This document shows, piece by piece, positions 27,101-35,572 of a DNA stretch of 64,000 bases. The stretch covers positions 103,873-167,872 of the forward strand of contig NZ_CAMYIC010000063.1 in assembly GCF_947258355.1 (NCBI RefSeq). The letters run 5' to 3'. Positions within the stretch are counted from its first letter, which is position 1. Every line of letters starts with the position of its first letter. Both the position numbers and the translations under genes were made by a program. The notes beneath the pieces were generated by a model that was not told the origin of the DNA, did not search any database, and was given only the letters and a program-made list of their open reading frames with translations. The stretch comes from an uncultured Allomuricauda sp. GTDB taxonomy: Bacteria > Bacteroidota > Bacteroidia > Flavobacteriales > Flavobacteriaceae.

Positions 27101-30100
27101 TTATAGTTTAACATTAACACCTACGGTATAAATCGCCGGAACAGGGTATGTTTGACGATCCACTCCATCCGACACCTCTGGATTAAATCCATTGTAACTA
27201 AAAATGGTCAAAGGTCTTTCTGCAGTTAATGTGAATTTAATATCAGGCATATGGCCCTTAAGCTTTTCACCACGTAGGGTGTAGGCCAACTGAATGTTCT
27301 GTATTCTGAAGAAATCTCCATCCTCAACCCAAAAATTGCTCAATCTTTGGTTCCAGCTATCGCGAAGTCCTGCCGATGAAGGGTAGCTGTTGCTCGTCCC
27401 CTCACCGTGCCAACGGTTCTTGGCCAGATCGGCATCGATATTGGTATCGTTGGTAAATATGACCTCACCACGTTTTCTGTTCAAGATCTTGTTACCGCTC
27501 TGTCCATAAAAGTTCAAGGAGAAACCGAAGTCTTTATAGTTTAAACCAATGTTACCTCCGTATGTGAATTTTGGAAGGAAAGACCCCAATACCATTCTAT
27601 CTTGATCGGTAATGACGCCATCACCGTCCCTATCGTTAAATATGAAGTAACCAGGCTGAATATCCTGTCCTTCCGCAATCGCGTTTTGTGCCACAGGGTC
27701 CGCATCGATCTGAGCTTGATTCTGATATACTCCTGTGGTCTGGTAGCCATAAAAAGCGTAAAGTGGTTCTCCTACCGTGGTTCGTTGTCTAAATTCTGCA
27801 GAACCTGAATCGATATAACCGCTTTCGTCCTCAATCTCCATCGCCTCATTTTTAACGGTGGTAAAATTGGCCCCTACGGTATACGTAAAATCAGGAGTAA
27901 TTTCATCGCTCCAATTCAAAGCTACTTCCACCCCTGAGTTACGGATAACCCCAGAGTTTCTTAAAACGGTTTGATTCGCAATAGGAATGTATACCGGCAT
28001 AATGGCATCTTCCGTATCCCTAATGTAATAATCCGCTTCAAGCGACAAACGATTGTTGAAGGTGTTCATGTTGAAACCAAAGTCCAACTCTTCCACCACC
28101 TCCCATGTTAAATCGGTAAAAGTACTTGTAGCGGTAATCCCTGTATTTGGGGTGTCACCTAAATCTACCGTTTGATTGGAAATCGTGTTTGCTCCTGCAC
28201 TTGCCGGGACATTGTCGTTACCCAATCGACCCCATGCAGCTCGCAACTTTAAGAAATCGAAGAAACCAACATTTTCCATAAAAGGTTCCTGGGAGATTAC
28301 CCAACCAGCACCAACAGACGGGAAATAGCCCCACTGCTCCTTGGTAAACTTGGACGATCTATCTGCCCTAAAGGTTCCATATAACAGGTAGCGGCTTTTG
28401 TAATTATAAGATACTCTTCCAAAATAAGATTGACCGTAAATTCTGCGATTGTTTTCCTCAACATTGTTGTTGAACGACAAAGGATCTGCAAAATTAAGGT
28501 ACCAAGAAGTTTCGTAGTCGATCCCTGCAATATCACTACCTGTTGCTTGGAACTGATTGGAGGCCTCATCCCTAAAGGATGTACCTGCCATAATGGTTAC
28601 ATTATGGTCTTCGGCATAAGTATCCGTATAGGTCAAAACGTTATCCCAAATCTGGTTGTAATAATTGTTTTGCCTTCTATTTATTGATGAAATTCTTTGA
28701 TCACCAAAGCCCATGTTATAAGGTAAGTTCACGTATCGTTCTTCCAATGCGGAAAAGTCAATATTATAGGTAGTCTTAAATGTAAGTTTATCCTTAATCA
28801 AATCTGTTTCCAAGTAAATATTGGCCAACAGCTTACGGATTTTCAATCTGTTATCATTGTAATCCATATCAGGAAATGGGTTTTGTGTGCCCCTGTACCC
28901 CAAAGCTTGAGCATTAGCATATCGAGTTGGTGTTGCCTCGGTATTCAACGCATCAAAGACAGGAAGAATTGGTACGGCGAAATAGGCCTTGAACCAAGCC
29001 GAATTTTCAGGGGTTTGCTGTGTTGCATTACTGAAAACGGTATTCACTCCCATTCTTACATTATCAAGAACGTCCACATCCAGTTTTGAACGAATATTGA
29101 ACCGTTCGTACTCATTTTCCATATCCAACAGACCTTCTTGGGAAAAATAGTTGGTTCCTAAGGAATAGGATACATTATCCGTACCTCCGGTAACGCTTAG
29201 ACTGTGGTTTTGAATAAGTCCATCTCGAATAATCTCATCGTACCAATCCGTATTTACATTCGGGACGTTGGGATTGATGCGGCTTCGTCCGTAACGCTGC
29301 ATAGCATTTAGGATGAACTGCACGTCGGCATCGGAACCCGACTCCACGGCCATGGCAACAAATTGCTCTGCATTGGCCATTTGTAAAACGTTTTGGGCCC
29401 GCTGAATCCCAGTATAACCATTATACTCTATGGTCGGCTTTCTGTTTTTACCTCCCGACTTGGTCTCAATAATGATTACTCCGTTGGCGGCTCTCACCCC
29501 ATAAATGGCAGAAGAGGATGCATCCTTAAGAACGTTCATCGATTTAATGTCGTTCGGGTTCAAGAAATCAATGTTGCTGTAGAACATTCCATCCACAACA
29601 TATAATAAACTTGTCGCATCGGAATAAGTACCCAAACCACGAATTCTGACCGTTGGTGAGGCTCCTGGCGAACCCGGTGTAACAATCTGTACCCCGGCCA
29701 CTTTACCTTGTAAGGATTGAACGGGGTTTGCCGAAGGTGTTTTTTCAATTTGATCGGCATCCACGGTTACAATGGAACCGGTTAAGTCCGCTTTCTTTTG
29801 TGTACCATAACCAACAACGACAACTTCATCAAGACTTTGGGTGTCCGCCAACATGGTCAAATCAATGGTTGCCCTACTATTAATAGGTACTGTTTGTGTG
29901 GTAAATCCAACATAACTGAACACCAAGGTTCCGTCGCTTGGAACGTTCTCTAAACGATAATTACCATCAAAGTCGGTTTGGATTCCTGTAGTAGTGCCTT
30001 GAAGCACCACGCTAGCCCCGGGCAACGGTTGTCCTTGGTCATCCAAGACCGTTCCCGAAATCGTTATATTGTCCTGGGCCAAAAGTACGGCCTGAAACAA

Positions 30101-30139
30101 CAGAAACGAGATTAGCAATAGTTTGCTTTTTATTTTCAT
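27101..30139 (-). CDS. SusC/RagA-type TonB-dependent transporter (beta-glucan locus)
   Basis: A 1012-residue outer membrane channel. Signal peptide MKIKSKLLLISFLLFQAVLLA is followed by the carboxypeptidase-like domain ISGTVLDDQGQPLPGASVVL and the TonB box LDEVVVVGYGTQKKADLTGS. The plug has LQGKVAGVQI and PTVRIRGLGTYSDATSLLYV, and the barrel carries the DRDGDGVITDQDRMVLGS calcium-type loop typical of this family, ending AIYTVGVNVKL. It heads the structural operon SusC-SusD-LamG-GH144-GH144-esterase-GH3. The long promoter gap upstream with tandem 11-base repeats suggests direct control by the regulator gene that precedes it. Confidence 0.93.
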   Translation of the reverse strand: MKIKSKLLLISFLLFQAVLLAQDNITISGTVLDDQGQPLPGASVVLQGTTTGIQTDFDGNYRLENVPSDGTLVFSYVGFTTQTVPINSRATIDLTMLADTQSLDEVVVVGYGTQKKADLTGSIVTVDADQIEKTPSANPVQSLQGKVAGVQIVTPGSPGASPTVRIRGLGTYSDATSLLYVVDGMFYSNIDFLNPNDIKSMNVLKDASSSAIYGVRAANGVIIIETKSGGKNRKPTIEYNGYTGIQRAQNVLQMANAEQFVAMAVESGSDADVQFILNAMQRYGRSRINPNVPNVNTDWYDEIIRDGLIQNHSLSVTGGTDNVSYSLGTNYFSQEGLLDMENEYERFNIRSKLDVDVLDNVRMGVNTVFSNATQQTPENSAWFKAYFAVPILPVFDALNTEATPTRYANAQALGYRGTQNPFPDMDYNDNRLKIRKLLANIYLETDLIKDKLTFKTTYNIDFSALEERYVNLPYNMGFGDQRISSINRRQNNYYNQIWDNVLTYTDTYAEDHNVTIMAGTSFRDEASNQFQATGSDIAGIDYETSWYLNFADPLSFNNNVEENNRRIYGQSYFGRVSYNYKSRYLLYGTFRADRSSKFTKEQWGYFPSVGAGWVISQEPFMENVGFFDFLKLRAAWGRLGNDNVPASAGANTISNQTVDLGDTPNTGITATSTFTDLTWEVVEELDFGFNMNTFNNRLSLEADYYIRDTEDAIMPVYIPIANQTVLRNSGVIRNSGVEVALNWSDEITPDFTYTVGANFTTVKNEAMEIEDESGYIDSGSAEFRQRTTVGEPLYAFYGYQTTGVYQNQAQIDADPVAQNAIAEGQDIQPGYFIFNDRDGDGVITDQDRMVLGSFLPKFTYGGNIGLNYKDFGFSLNFYGQSGNKILNRKRGEVIFTNDTNIDADLAKNRWHGEGTSNSYPSSAGLRDSWNQRLSNFWVEDGDFFRIQNIQLAYTLRGEKLKGHMPDIKFTLTAERPLTIFSYNGFNPEVSDGVDRQTYPVPAIYTVGVNVKL

Positions 30140-30146
30140 AATTGTG

Positions 30147-30181
30147 CAAAAATAGAGTTAGATTTTTACTAAATTAACAAA
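30147..30181 (-). promoter_or_regulatory. Candidate promoter of the beta-glucan SusC gene
   Basis: On the minus strand TATTTTTG (30147-30154) fits the Bacteroidota -7 consensus TAnnTTTG, with TTTG (30178-30181) 23 bases upstream as the -33 element. The -7 box lies only 7 bases before the ATG, so transcripts from it would be nearly leaderless; this weakens the call. Confidence 0.35.
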
Positions 30182-30307
30182 GTGGACGAGCCTAAAAGGA
30201 TAATTGGAATACATAAAAAGTACATCATTTTAAAAAACCCCGAAACCCCTTATTTCATCGTGTTTGCAGTAGTACTAAGTAATTTTGATGTAAAAAGAAT
30301 TAACATT

Positions 30308-30329
30308 ATGATGTAGTAATGATGTAGTA
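30308..30329. repeat. Perfect 11-base tandem repeat in the SusC promoter region
   Basis: ATGATGTAGTA occurs twice head to tail (30308-30318, 30319-30329). The core TGATGTA recurs at 30286-30292 and in inverted form (TACATCAT) at 30221-30228, and GTAGTACTAA occurs at 30269-30278 and 30324-30333. One-turn spacing and repeated cores suggest cooperative binding of the adjacent LuxR-type regulator. Confidence 0.6.
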
Positions 30330-30373
30330 CTAAAAATCAACTTTGTGAACGCCGAGGAAGGGGATTCCCCATT

Positions 30374-33133
30374 TTAAAAGGTAATGAGGAAGTTGGAGAG
30401 GTTTTCTGAACTGTCCATATCGAGTTTCTTTCGTAAACGGTACCGATGTATTTCCACACCCCTGATCGTTATCCCCATCAATGGAGCAATTTCCTTTGTG
30501 GTAAGGTTCATCTTCAGGTATGCGCAAAGTTTTAAGTCTTTGGGTGTCAGTGACGGATATGATTTCAATAATCGTTCAAAGAAATCTTGATGAAGTTCCT
30601 TAAAGTTGACCTCAAAGCGCTTCCAGTCTTCGGCATCCTCGATCGAACTGTTGAGCTTCTTAATAAATGAACGATATCTTTGGGAATTAGAGAACTTATC
30701 CTTGTTCATGATCAACATGTTCTTCAATTCCAAAATCATCTCGTTTTTTCGGGCGATGTTCAACGTAGTACTTGCCAATTCATTTTGCTTCAATCTCACT
30801 TCCTTGGCCAGTTCATCTTTTTCGAGTTTGGCCATACGCTCCTGCTGCTCATGCCTCATACGACTTTCCAATTCACGGTGCTTTCTGTCCAACTTTTTTC
30901 TGTTATATCTCCTTACCAAATAAACGACCAACAAGGCCAAGGCGGCATAGATAAACAAACTCCACCAAGAAAAATACCATGGAGGGGCTATTTGAAAATT
31001 CAACGTATTGAAATCGGATATGGTATTGCCCATACCCACAGTGGCTATTTTTAAGGTGTATTCTCCAAAGGGAAGATTTTGAAAATTTATAAACCCGTTT
31101 TCCGAGTATTCGGAATATTCCTTGGGTCCTTCCAACTCATAAAAATAATGGGGCGATATATATTCCGGTGAAGCTACCTCGACGGTGATGGATTGCGAAT
31201 GTCGAAAGGGTATTTTCATGGCATCCTCCAAAACGGAGTGCTTTACTGCTTGATCCTTTACCACCACAAAGTCTGGCTCTGGAATCTTCTGGAGCCCGGA
31301 AACGGTTTTCAAACCGACATGGTTGATCTTGGCAAAGCCATCGGTCAGGGTAATATAGGATATACTATCGTTGATCTTGACCACATTTTGGGAATCCGGG
31401 GCCAATCGCTCACGTAACGGAAGGTCGGTAACCATAAGACTATCCCCTTTTAAATTGGTATGGATTATGGCCTTTTGCTCTTGATCATCAACAAACCAAA
31501 AATACTGATCATCATAAAACAGAAGTTCCTTATTCTGATAGTCCGCAAACTCATCGAACCTTTCAATTCGATCGCCAATAGGGTTATAACTATACCACGT
31601 ACCCTCGCTGTTCAGTACAATATTATTTTTGATGTTGTACAGCTTCACATTGTATTCACTTGGAGCGCCTTCATTATCAAAGTATTGAATCGAATTCAAT
31701 TTATCATACTTCTCCGCTATTTCAAAATGGATTCTGAAAAATCCTTTGTACGGGTGTGCCACCCAAAGCATATCCGGAGTCTCAAAACATAGTTGTTTTA
31801 CGGGCGCATCAAATCCCTCTATTCGTTTCACTTCCCATTCACCGTTTTCCAATTTCTGGAATTTGGCCAGTCCATTGTACGTTCCCTGAACATAAGTGGA
31901 GTTTTGGTCCGGAACCTTTATTAGTTGATAACCCCCGGCAACTTCACTCAAAAGATCAAAACTGTCCTTGGTAACTTTATAGGTCCCTGTGTTGTGCCCG
32001 CAAAGCAAATCGCCCTCGAGCACTTCCAAATCCCAGACATGTCCTTGCGAACCTTCAACAAACTTAAGTTCGTTCCCGTCAAAATAAAACACGCCGGTGT
32101 TACTTCCTAAAAACAATGTGTCATTGAACCAAGCGATATCATAAACCATTCCCAACGTTCCCGTATAATCGGTATAATACGCTATTGGATTATTGAGCCG
32201 AATACGAGCAATCCCATTGTCCAGGCCCAACCATAATTGGTCATTGAAAAGCAATGAAGAAAGTACCGTATTGTTTTGAAGTCCGGTCTCCCTGTTCAAA
32301 ACCCGATAGCCTTTTGACACCGGATCATGGAGATACATTCCATTCTTAATGGTTCCAAACCCCAAAAGTCCATCGCCCAAAAGCGTAATCTTGTTTAATT
32401 GATGCTGCTTTAGTTCCTCGTTGATGGGTGCGGACCATGGTGAAAGTGTTAGTCCATCGTACAAAAAGCAACCATGAAGCTTGGTACCGATCAACAAGTC
32501 ACCTTTAAAAATGGCCATATCGTTAACCGTCTTTCCCAACAACAAGTCCTGATTGGGCAATGGCACCAGCGTTTCACCTTTCACCTCGAACAAGCCCACA
32601 GAACCTCCGGCTACCAACAAACGATCTTTGAACTCAATAAAGTCAGAGACCACATCGGGCGGATCCACAACGGAGATCTCATCATTACTATAGGCATAAA
32701 TTGCAGAAAAAGATCGGAACAACACTTTTCCATCATTGGACGAAAAAATTTCCCAAAACTCTTCACTGGTAAAAGTATGATCTTGGATCAAATGGGTCAA
32801 AGAGGTATACCTTAGTTCGCCAAATTCGTTTTTGATCCAATATCCAAATTCCTCATACGAGCCCGTATATACCCTGTCACCAATACTTTTCACAGAACGT
32901 ATAATGGTATTATTGGGCAATTTGTTCAAAGTCCATTCCTCCCCATTGTAGTGAAGCAATCCTTTGTTGTTGGCTACGAAAAGTTCTCCGTTTTCATTGA
33001 CGGATAGATCCCAATTTTTACTTCCACCTTTATAATCCAATAATTGATAGTTTTGGATAGGAGGCAATAATTGTTGCCCGTTCGTGGACCAAATGGCAAA
33101 GAATAAAACCAATGAAAAGAGCCTAGATAGCAT
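30374..33133 (-). CDS. Membrane-spanning propeller / LuxR-type one-component regulator
   Basis: A 919-residue sensor-regulator, start at 33133 giving MLSRLFSLVLFFAIWSTNGQ, a signal peptide. The periplasmic part is a long beta-propeller (repeats such as NENGELFVANNKGLLHYNGE, LWLGLDNGIARIRL, DTLFLGSNTGVFYFDGNEL) followed near residues 650-735 by a Y_Y_Y domain (YFYELEGPKEYSEYSENGFI, FGEYTLKIATVGMG). One membrane helix (WWSLFIYAALALLVVYLV) leads into a charged coiled coil, and the C-terminus is a LuxR-type helix-turn-helix (LTPKDLKLCAYLKMNLTTKE, IRGVEIHRYRLRKKL). There is no kinase or receiver domain. It precedes the SusC operon on the same strand and probably activates it on sensing glucan oligosaccharides. 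Confidence 0.88.
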   Translation of the reverse strand: MLSRLFSLVLFFAIWSTNGQQLLPPIQNYQLLDYKGGSKNWDLSVNENGELFVANNKGLLHYNGEEWTLNKLPNNTIIRSVKSIGDRVYTGSYEEFGYWIKNEFGELRYTSLTHLIQDHTFTSEEFWEIFSSNDGKVLFRSFSAIYAYSNDEISVVDPPDVVSDFIEFKDRLLVAGGSVGLFEVKGETLVPLPNQDLLLGKTVNDMAIFKGDLLIGTKLHGCFLYDGLTLSPWSAPINEELKQHQLNKITLLGDGLLGFGTIKNGMYLHDPVSKGYRVLNRETGLQNNTVLSSLLFNDQLWLGLDNGIARIRLNNPIAYYTDYTGTLGMVYDIAWFNDTLFLGSNTGVFYFDGNELKFVEGSQGHVWDLEVLEGDLLCGHNTGTYKVTKDSFDLLSEVAGGYQLIKVPDQNSTYVQGTYNGLAKFQKLENGEWEVKRIEGFDAPVKQLCFETPDMLWVAHPYKGFFRIHFEIAEKYDKLNSIQYFDNEGAPSEYNVKLYNIKNNIVLNSEGTWYSYNPIGDRIERFDEFADYQNKELLFYDDQYFWFVDDQEQKAIIHTNLKGDSLMVTDLPLRERLAPDSQNVVKINDSISYITLTDGFAKINHVGLKTVSGLQKIPEPDFVVVKDQAVKHSVLEDAMKIPFRHSQSITVEVASPEYISPHYFYELEGPKEYSEYSENGFINFQNLPFGEYTLKIATVGMGNTISDFNTLNFQIAPPWYFSWWSLFIYAALALLVVYLVRRYNRKKLDRKHRELESRMRHEQQERMAKLEKDELAKEVRLKQNELASTTLNIARKNEMILELKNMLIMNKDKFSNSQRYRSFIKKLNSSIEDAEDWKRFEVNFKELHQDFFERLLKSYPSLTPKDLKLCAYLKMNLTTKEIAPLMGITIRGVEIHRYRLRKKLDMDSSENLSNFLITF

Positions 33134-33249
33134 TCTGCAGTGTTTGTTCGATAAAGGTCTTTCGAAACTTTGAATATACAAAACCAGCAGAAACTAATTT
33201 ATGTCCGGGTTAAAGGCAATAAAAACTGTTTTAAACATTTTTATTCTCA

Positions 33250-33600
33250 AGCAACGTTTTCAAGAAGATTACACAAAATGTAGATAAATCAACCCGACAT
33301 ATCAAAATCCCTAGACTAGTGATTCAATCCATCATTGAAAATTCTGTTAAAAATGGGGTTTCACCAAAAGAACAACAAATTAATCATTGATTTAAACATA
33401 AAGGTAAAAGAGAATCAACTGGTTATCAGCGTTGAGAACAATGGTAAAAAACCCCCTAAATATACTGTGTATTCAAATAACTGTATTGGTATTATTAACA
33501 TGTAGGAGTGATTACATCCACTTTATCAGGACAAATACCAATTTGAAATTACCAGATGGTCAAATGGTGTAAAAACAGAAAATTTTATTGAACTGGCTTG
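33250..33600 (+). pseudogene. Decayed LytS/YehU-type sensor histidine kinase, C-terminal remnant
   Basis: Three successive plus-strand frames each carry a piece of one ATPase domain. Frame one (from 33301) reads IKIPRLVIQSIIENSVKNGV, equivalent to the N-box PPLLLQPLVENAIKHG of LytS-type kinases. Frame two reads LVISVENNGKKPP and ends GIINM before a stop, equivalent to the G box. Frame three reads LHPLYQDKYQFEI and NGVKTENFIELA, the domain end. The pieces are in the right order but separated by frameshifts and stops, and the N-terminal membrane part is missing. It is a relic. Confidence 0.75.
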
Positions 33601-34248
33601 AAATGTTTGCTTAAAAAACAGATATTCCAATACAAGACCGCTCTCCATGGATTTAGTAAACAAAATACTTGAAGTTAGTGACAAATCACATCCTGAAAAG
33701 ATCAAATAATAGTTCAAGTAATCATAATATAGGCACTATTCGAACCTAATCACTTAATCCCACTATTGACAAAAGTACTGGTGGAATTAGATAAAAATAG
33801 TACATCCTTACCTAAGTTAAATTTGGTTACAAAAAAAACCAGAAAATATTAATTTTCTGGTTTTTAATTATTTACAGTTTCATTTTATATCAAATGAACC
33901 GTTTTTATAGTCGGGGTGGCAGAAACCAAACCCGGTTTATAAATATTTAATAATCAATGTTTTAACACCTTAATCTTAACGAGATTCCCGATAAGAACAC
34001 GGAAAGCAAAAAACAACTTTTGAACACAATTTTCATGTGCTTAACTATCAATAAAAATAGTAATAATATTCAAGCTATTTTTTTTCAACTTTATATGTTT
34101 AATTATTAATCCTAAAATCAATCTATAGCTCTATGCTGCAAAAAACGGTCATAGTATACCACTCGAAACGGAAAAAAGTGAGCATGGTAAAACGATAAAT
34201 AAGTGACTGATTCAGATTTAATTATGGCTAAATTTAAGGTGGTTCAAT
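33601..34248. other. AT-rich intergenic scar between pseudogene remnants
   Basis: About 650 bases without a credible gene on either strand. It contains a terminator-like hairpin (33837-33862) and several short degenerate frames. It links the kinase relic to the IS3 fragment and probably represents decayed DNA. Confidence 0.5.
33837..33862. terminator. Terminator-like hairpin
   Basis: AACCAGAAAAT pairs exactly with ATTTTCTGGTT around a 4-base ATTA loop, with A-run before and T-run after, so it can act in both directions. It is orphaned downstream of the kinase relic and may be that gene's former terminator. Confidence 0.7.
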
Positions 34249-34390
34249 TTATCCGTTTTTAGTGGTTCTCATTATCCGTCCCATCCACCCTAATGGAGAA
34301 TGCAACCTTTTTTTATTATACCATACTTCTATCCACTCAAAGATTCTTGATTTAGCTTCTTCAATAGATTCGAATTTGTTTCCATATACT
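34249..34390 (-). pseudogene. IS3-family transposase (OrfB) C-terminal fragment
   Basis: One minus-strand frame reads VYGNKFESIEEAKSRIFEWI then EVWYNKKRLHSPLGWMGR before a stop at 34249-34251. The segment FESIEEAK-IF-WIEVWYN-KRLHS-LGW is the conserved end of the DDE integrase domain in IS3-family transposases. Everything upstream is missing (a stop precedes the fragment immediately). Just beyond, GGTTCAATTTATCCGT and GGTTCTCATTATCCGT form an imperfect direct repeat. The fragment sits next to the AraC gene at the left border of the fucose locus. Confidence 0.75.
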
Positions 34391-34411
34391 TAAAACAGTA
34401 TGAGAATAAAG

Positions 34412-35251
34412 TTAATGCTGCCATATATATTCGGAAGGAGCACATCCAACATGTTTTTTAAAAGTCCTATTAAAATAGGAAAGGCTGTTAAACCCAGACT
34501 CAAAACATGCCAAGGATATTGAATTTTTTTTGCCTTTATCCTTGAGAAGCCTACAGGCATAGTTTATCCTCACATTATTTATGTAATCGACAAAGGTTTT
34601 ATTGGTTTTTTGTTTAAAATATCTACAAAATGAAGATTTGTTCATTCCTACCATATCGGCCACTGTGTCCAAATCAATCACTTCCTTAAAGTGCATCATG
34701 ATGTATTCCAAAACCTTATCCAAACGATTGTCGTGGACGATAAAATTTTCTGTCCAATTTGTACTTCCCAATTTTGAAAAACTTTTGTTTTGGGAAAGCC
34801 TGAAAAGAATTCTTAATGCCTGCAGATTACGTTCTATATCATGCATTTCGGCCAGTTCTTCAAATAACGGTAAGAAGTATTTACTTTTCAACTTGTCAAT
34901 CATTATTCCTCTTCGACATAGACCTGTAATATAATTGAGAAAATCGAACTGATGGTTCGTTCCTAACTTTTCTAAATATGCAGGATTGAAATGAATGACT
35001 ATGGATTTTGAAACTATGTCATCATTAGCATCACTATCGAACATATGTGGAAGGTTTGAACCTAGCAAAAAGATGTTATCACGTTCAAAATGTCCAATAA
35101 AGTCCCCAACATACAATGTCCCCTGTCCTTGCACAATATATACCAATTCCAATTCTGGATGGTAGTGCCATAGTTTTAAAAACTCATTACCTTCTGTTGT
35201 AGAATGTTGAATTTGGGATACCGTAGATTTATGTAGAAAGTGAAGTTTCAT
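34412..35251 (-). CDS. AraC family transcriptional regulator of the fucose locus
   Basis: A 279-residue cytoplasmic regulator. The N-terminal cupin-like sensing domain has the WHYHPELELVYIVQGQGTLYVGD signature (shown over its conserved part) and FLLGSNLPHMF. The C-terminal double helix-turn-helix contains VADMVGMNKSSFCRYFKQKTNKTF and ACFESGFNSLSYFNRTFKKH, then CAPSEY. It is divergent from the SusC gene and separated from it by 321 bases carrying a 14-base direct repeat spaced by two helical turns, the expected arrangement for an AraC dimer. L-fucose or a fucose-derived intermediate is the likely effector; this is inferred from the operon it faces. Confidence 0.88.
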   Translation of the reverse strand: MKLHFLHKSTVSQIQHSTTEGNEFLKLWHYHPELELVYIVQGQGTLYVGDFIGHFERDNIFLLGSNLPHMFDSDANDDIVSKSIVIHFNPAYLEKLGTNHQFDFLNYITGLCRRGIMIDKLKSKYFLPLFEELAEMHDIERNLQALRILFRLSQNKSFSKLGSTNWTENFIVHDNRLDKVLEYIMMHFKEVIDLDTVADMVGMNKSSFCRYFKQKTNKTFVDYINNVRINYACRLLKDKGKKNSISLACFESGFNSLSYFNRTFKKHVGCAPSEYIWQH

Positions 35252-35453
35252 TTCAAGTATTTATATAATTACAAATCATCCATTTATAAGGCTATCACAC
35301 ATTTTATCATCGCTTTTCAAAAATATAAATAGAATCAAGCACAGACGATTGTGATCGATACAGACAATTTGACTGAAAGATTAAAAAAATATTTCAAAAA
35401 GGCATGTTAATAGATACATTCAGAAAAATAATTATGTAAATTATAAATAAATT

Positions 35454-35488
35454 GCAAATATCGTACAACATTCCGCAAATATCGTTCA
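35454..35488 (+). promoter_or_regulatory. Tandem AraC-type operator upstream of the fucose SusC gene
   Basis: GCAAATATCGTACA (35454-35467) and GCAAATATCGTTCA (35475-35488) differ by one base and are 21 bases apart start to start, two helical turns. The second copy ends 22 bases before the -7 box at 35511, so a bound activator would touch RNA polymerase. A weaker pair, ACAGAC-ATT at 35341 and 35360, lies nearer the AraC gene. Confidence 0.7.
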
Positions 35489-35510
35489 TTTATTCAGTGT
35501 TATTTAACAA

Positions 35511-35518
35511 TACATTTG
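35511..35518 (+). promoter_or_regulatory. Candidate -7 promoter element of the fucose operon
   Basis: TACATTTG matches the Bacteroidota -7 consensus TAnnTTTG exactly, 54 bases upstream of the SusC ATG. No good -33 TTG is seen at the usual distance, which is common where an activator (the tandem repeat just upstream) replaces it. Confidence 0.55.
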
Positions 35519-35572
35519 GTGTTAAGAAATCGTTATAAAAATTTTAACTGGCTAACAAACACCAAAAAACAG

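Noticed and set aside
33901..33950. Stretch TCGGGGTGGCAGAAACC that resembles the end of a tRNA gene
   Set aside because: No matching acceptor partner, anticodon arm or full cloverleaf could be traced, so neither a tRNA nor an attachment site can be claimed.
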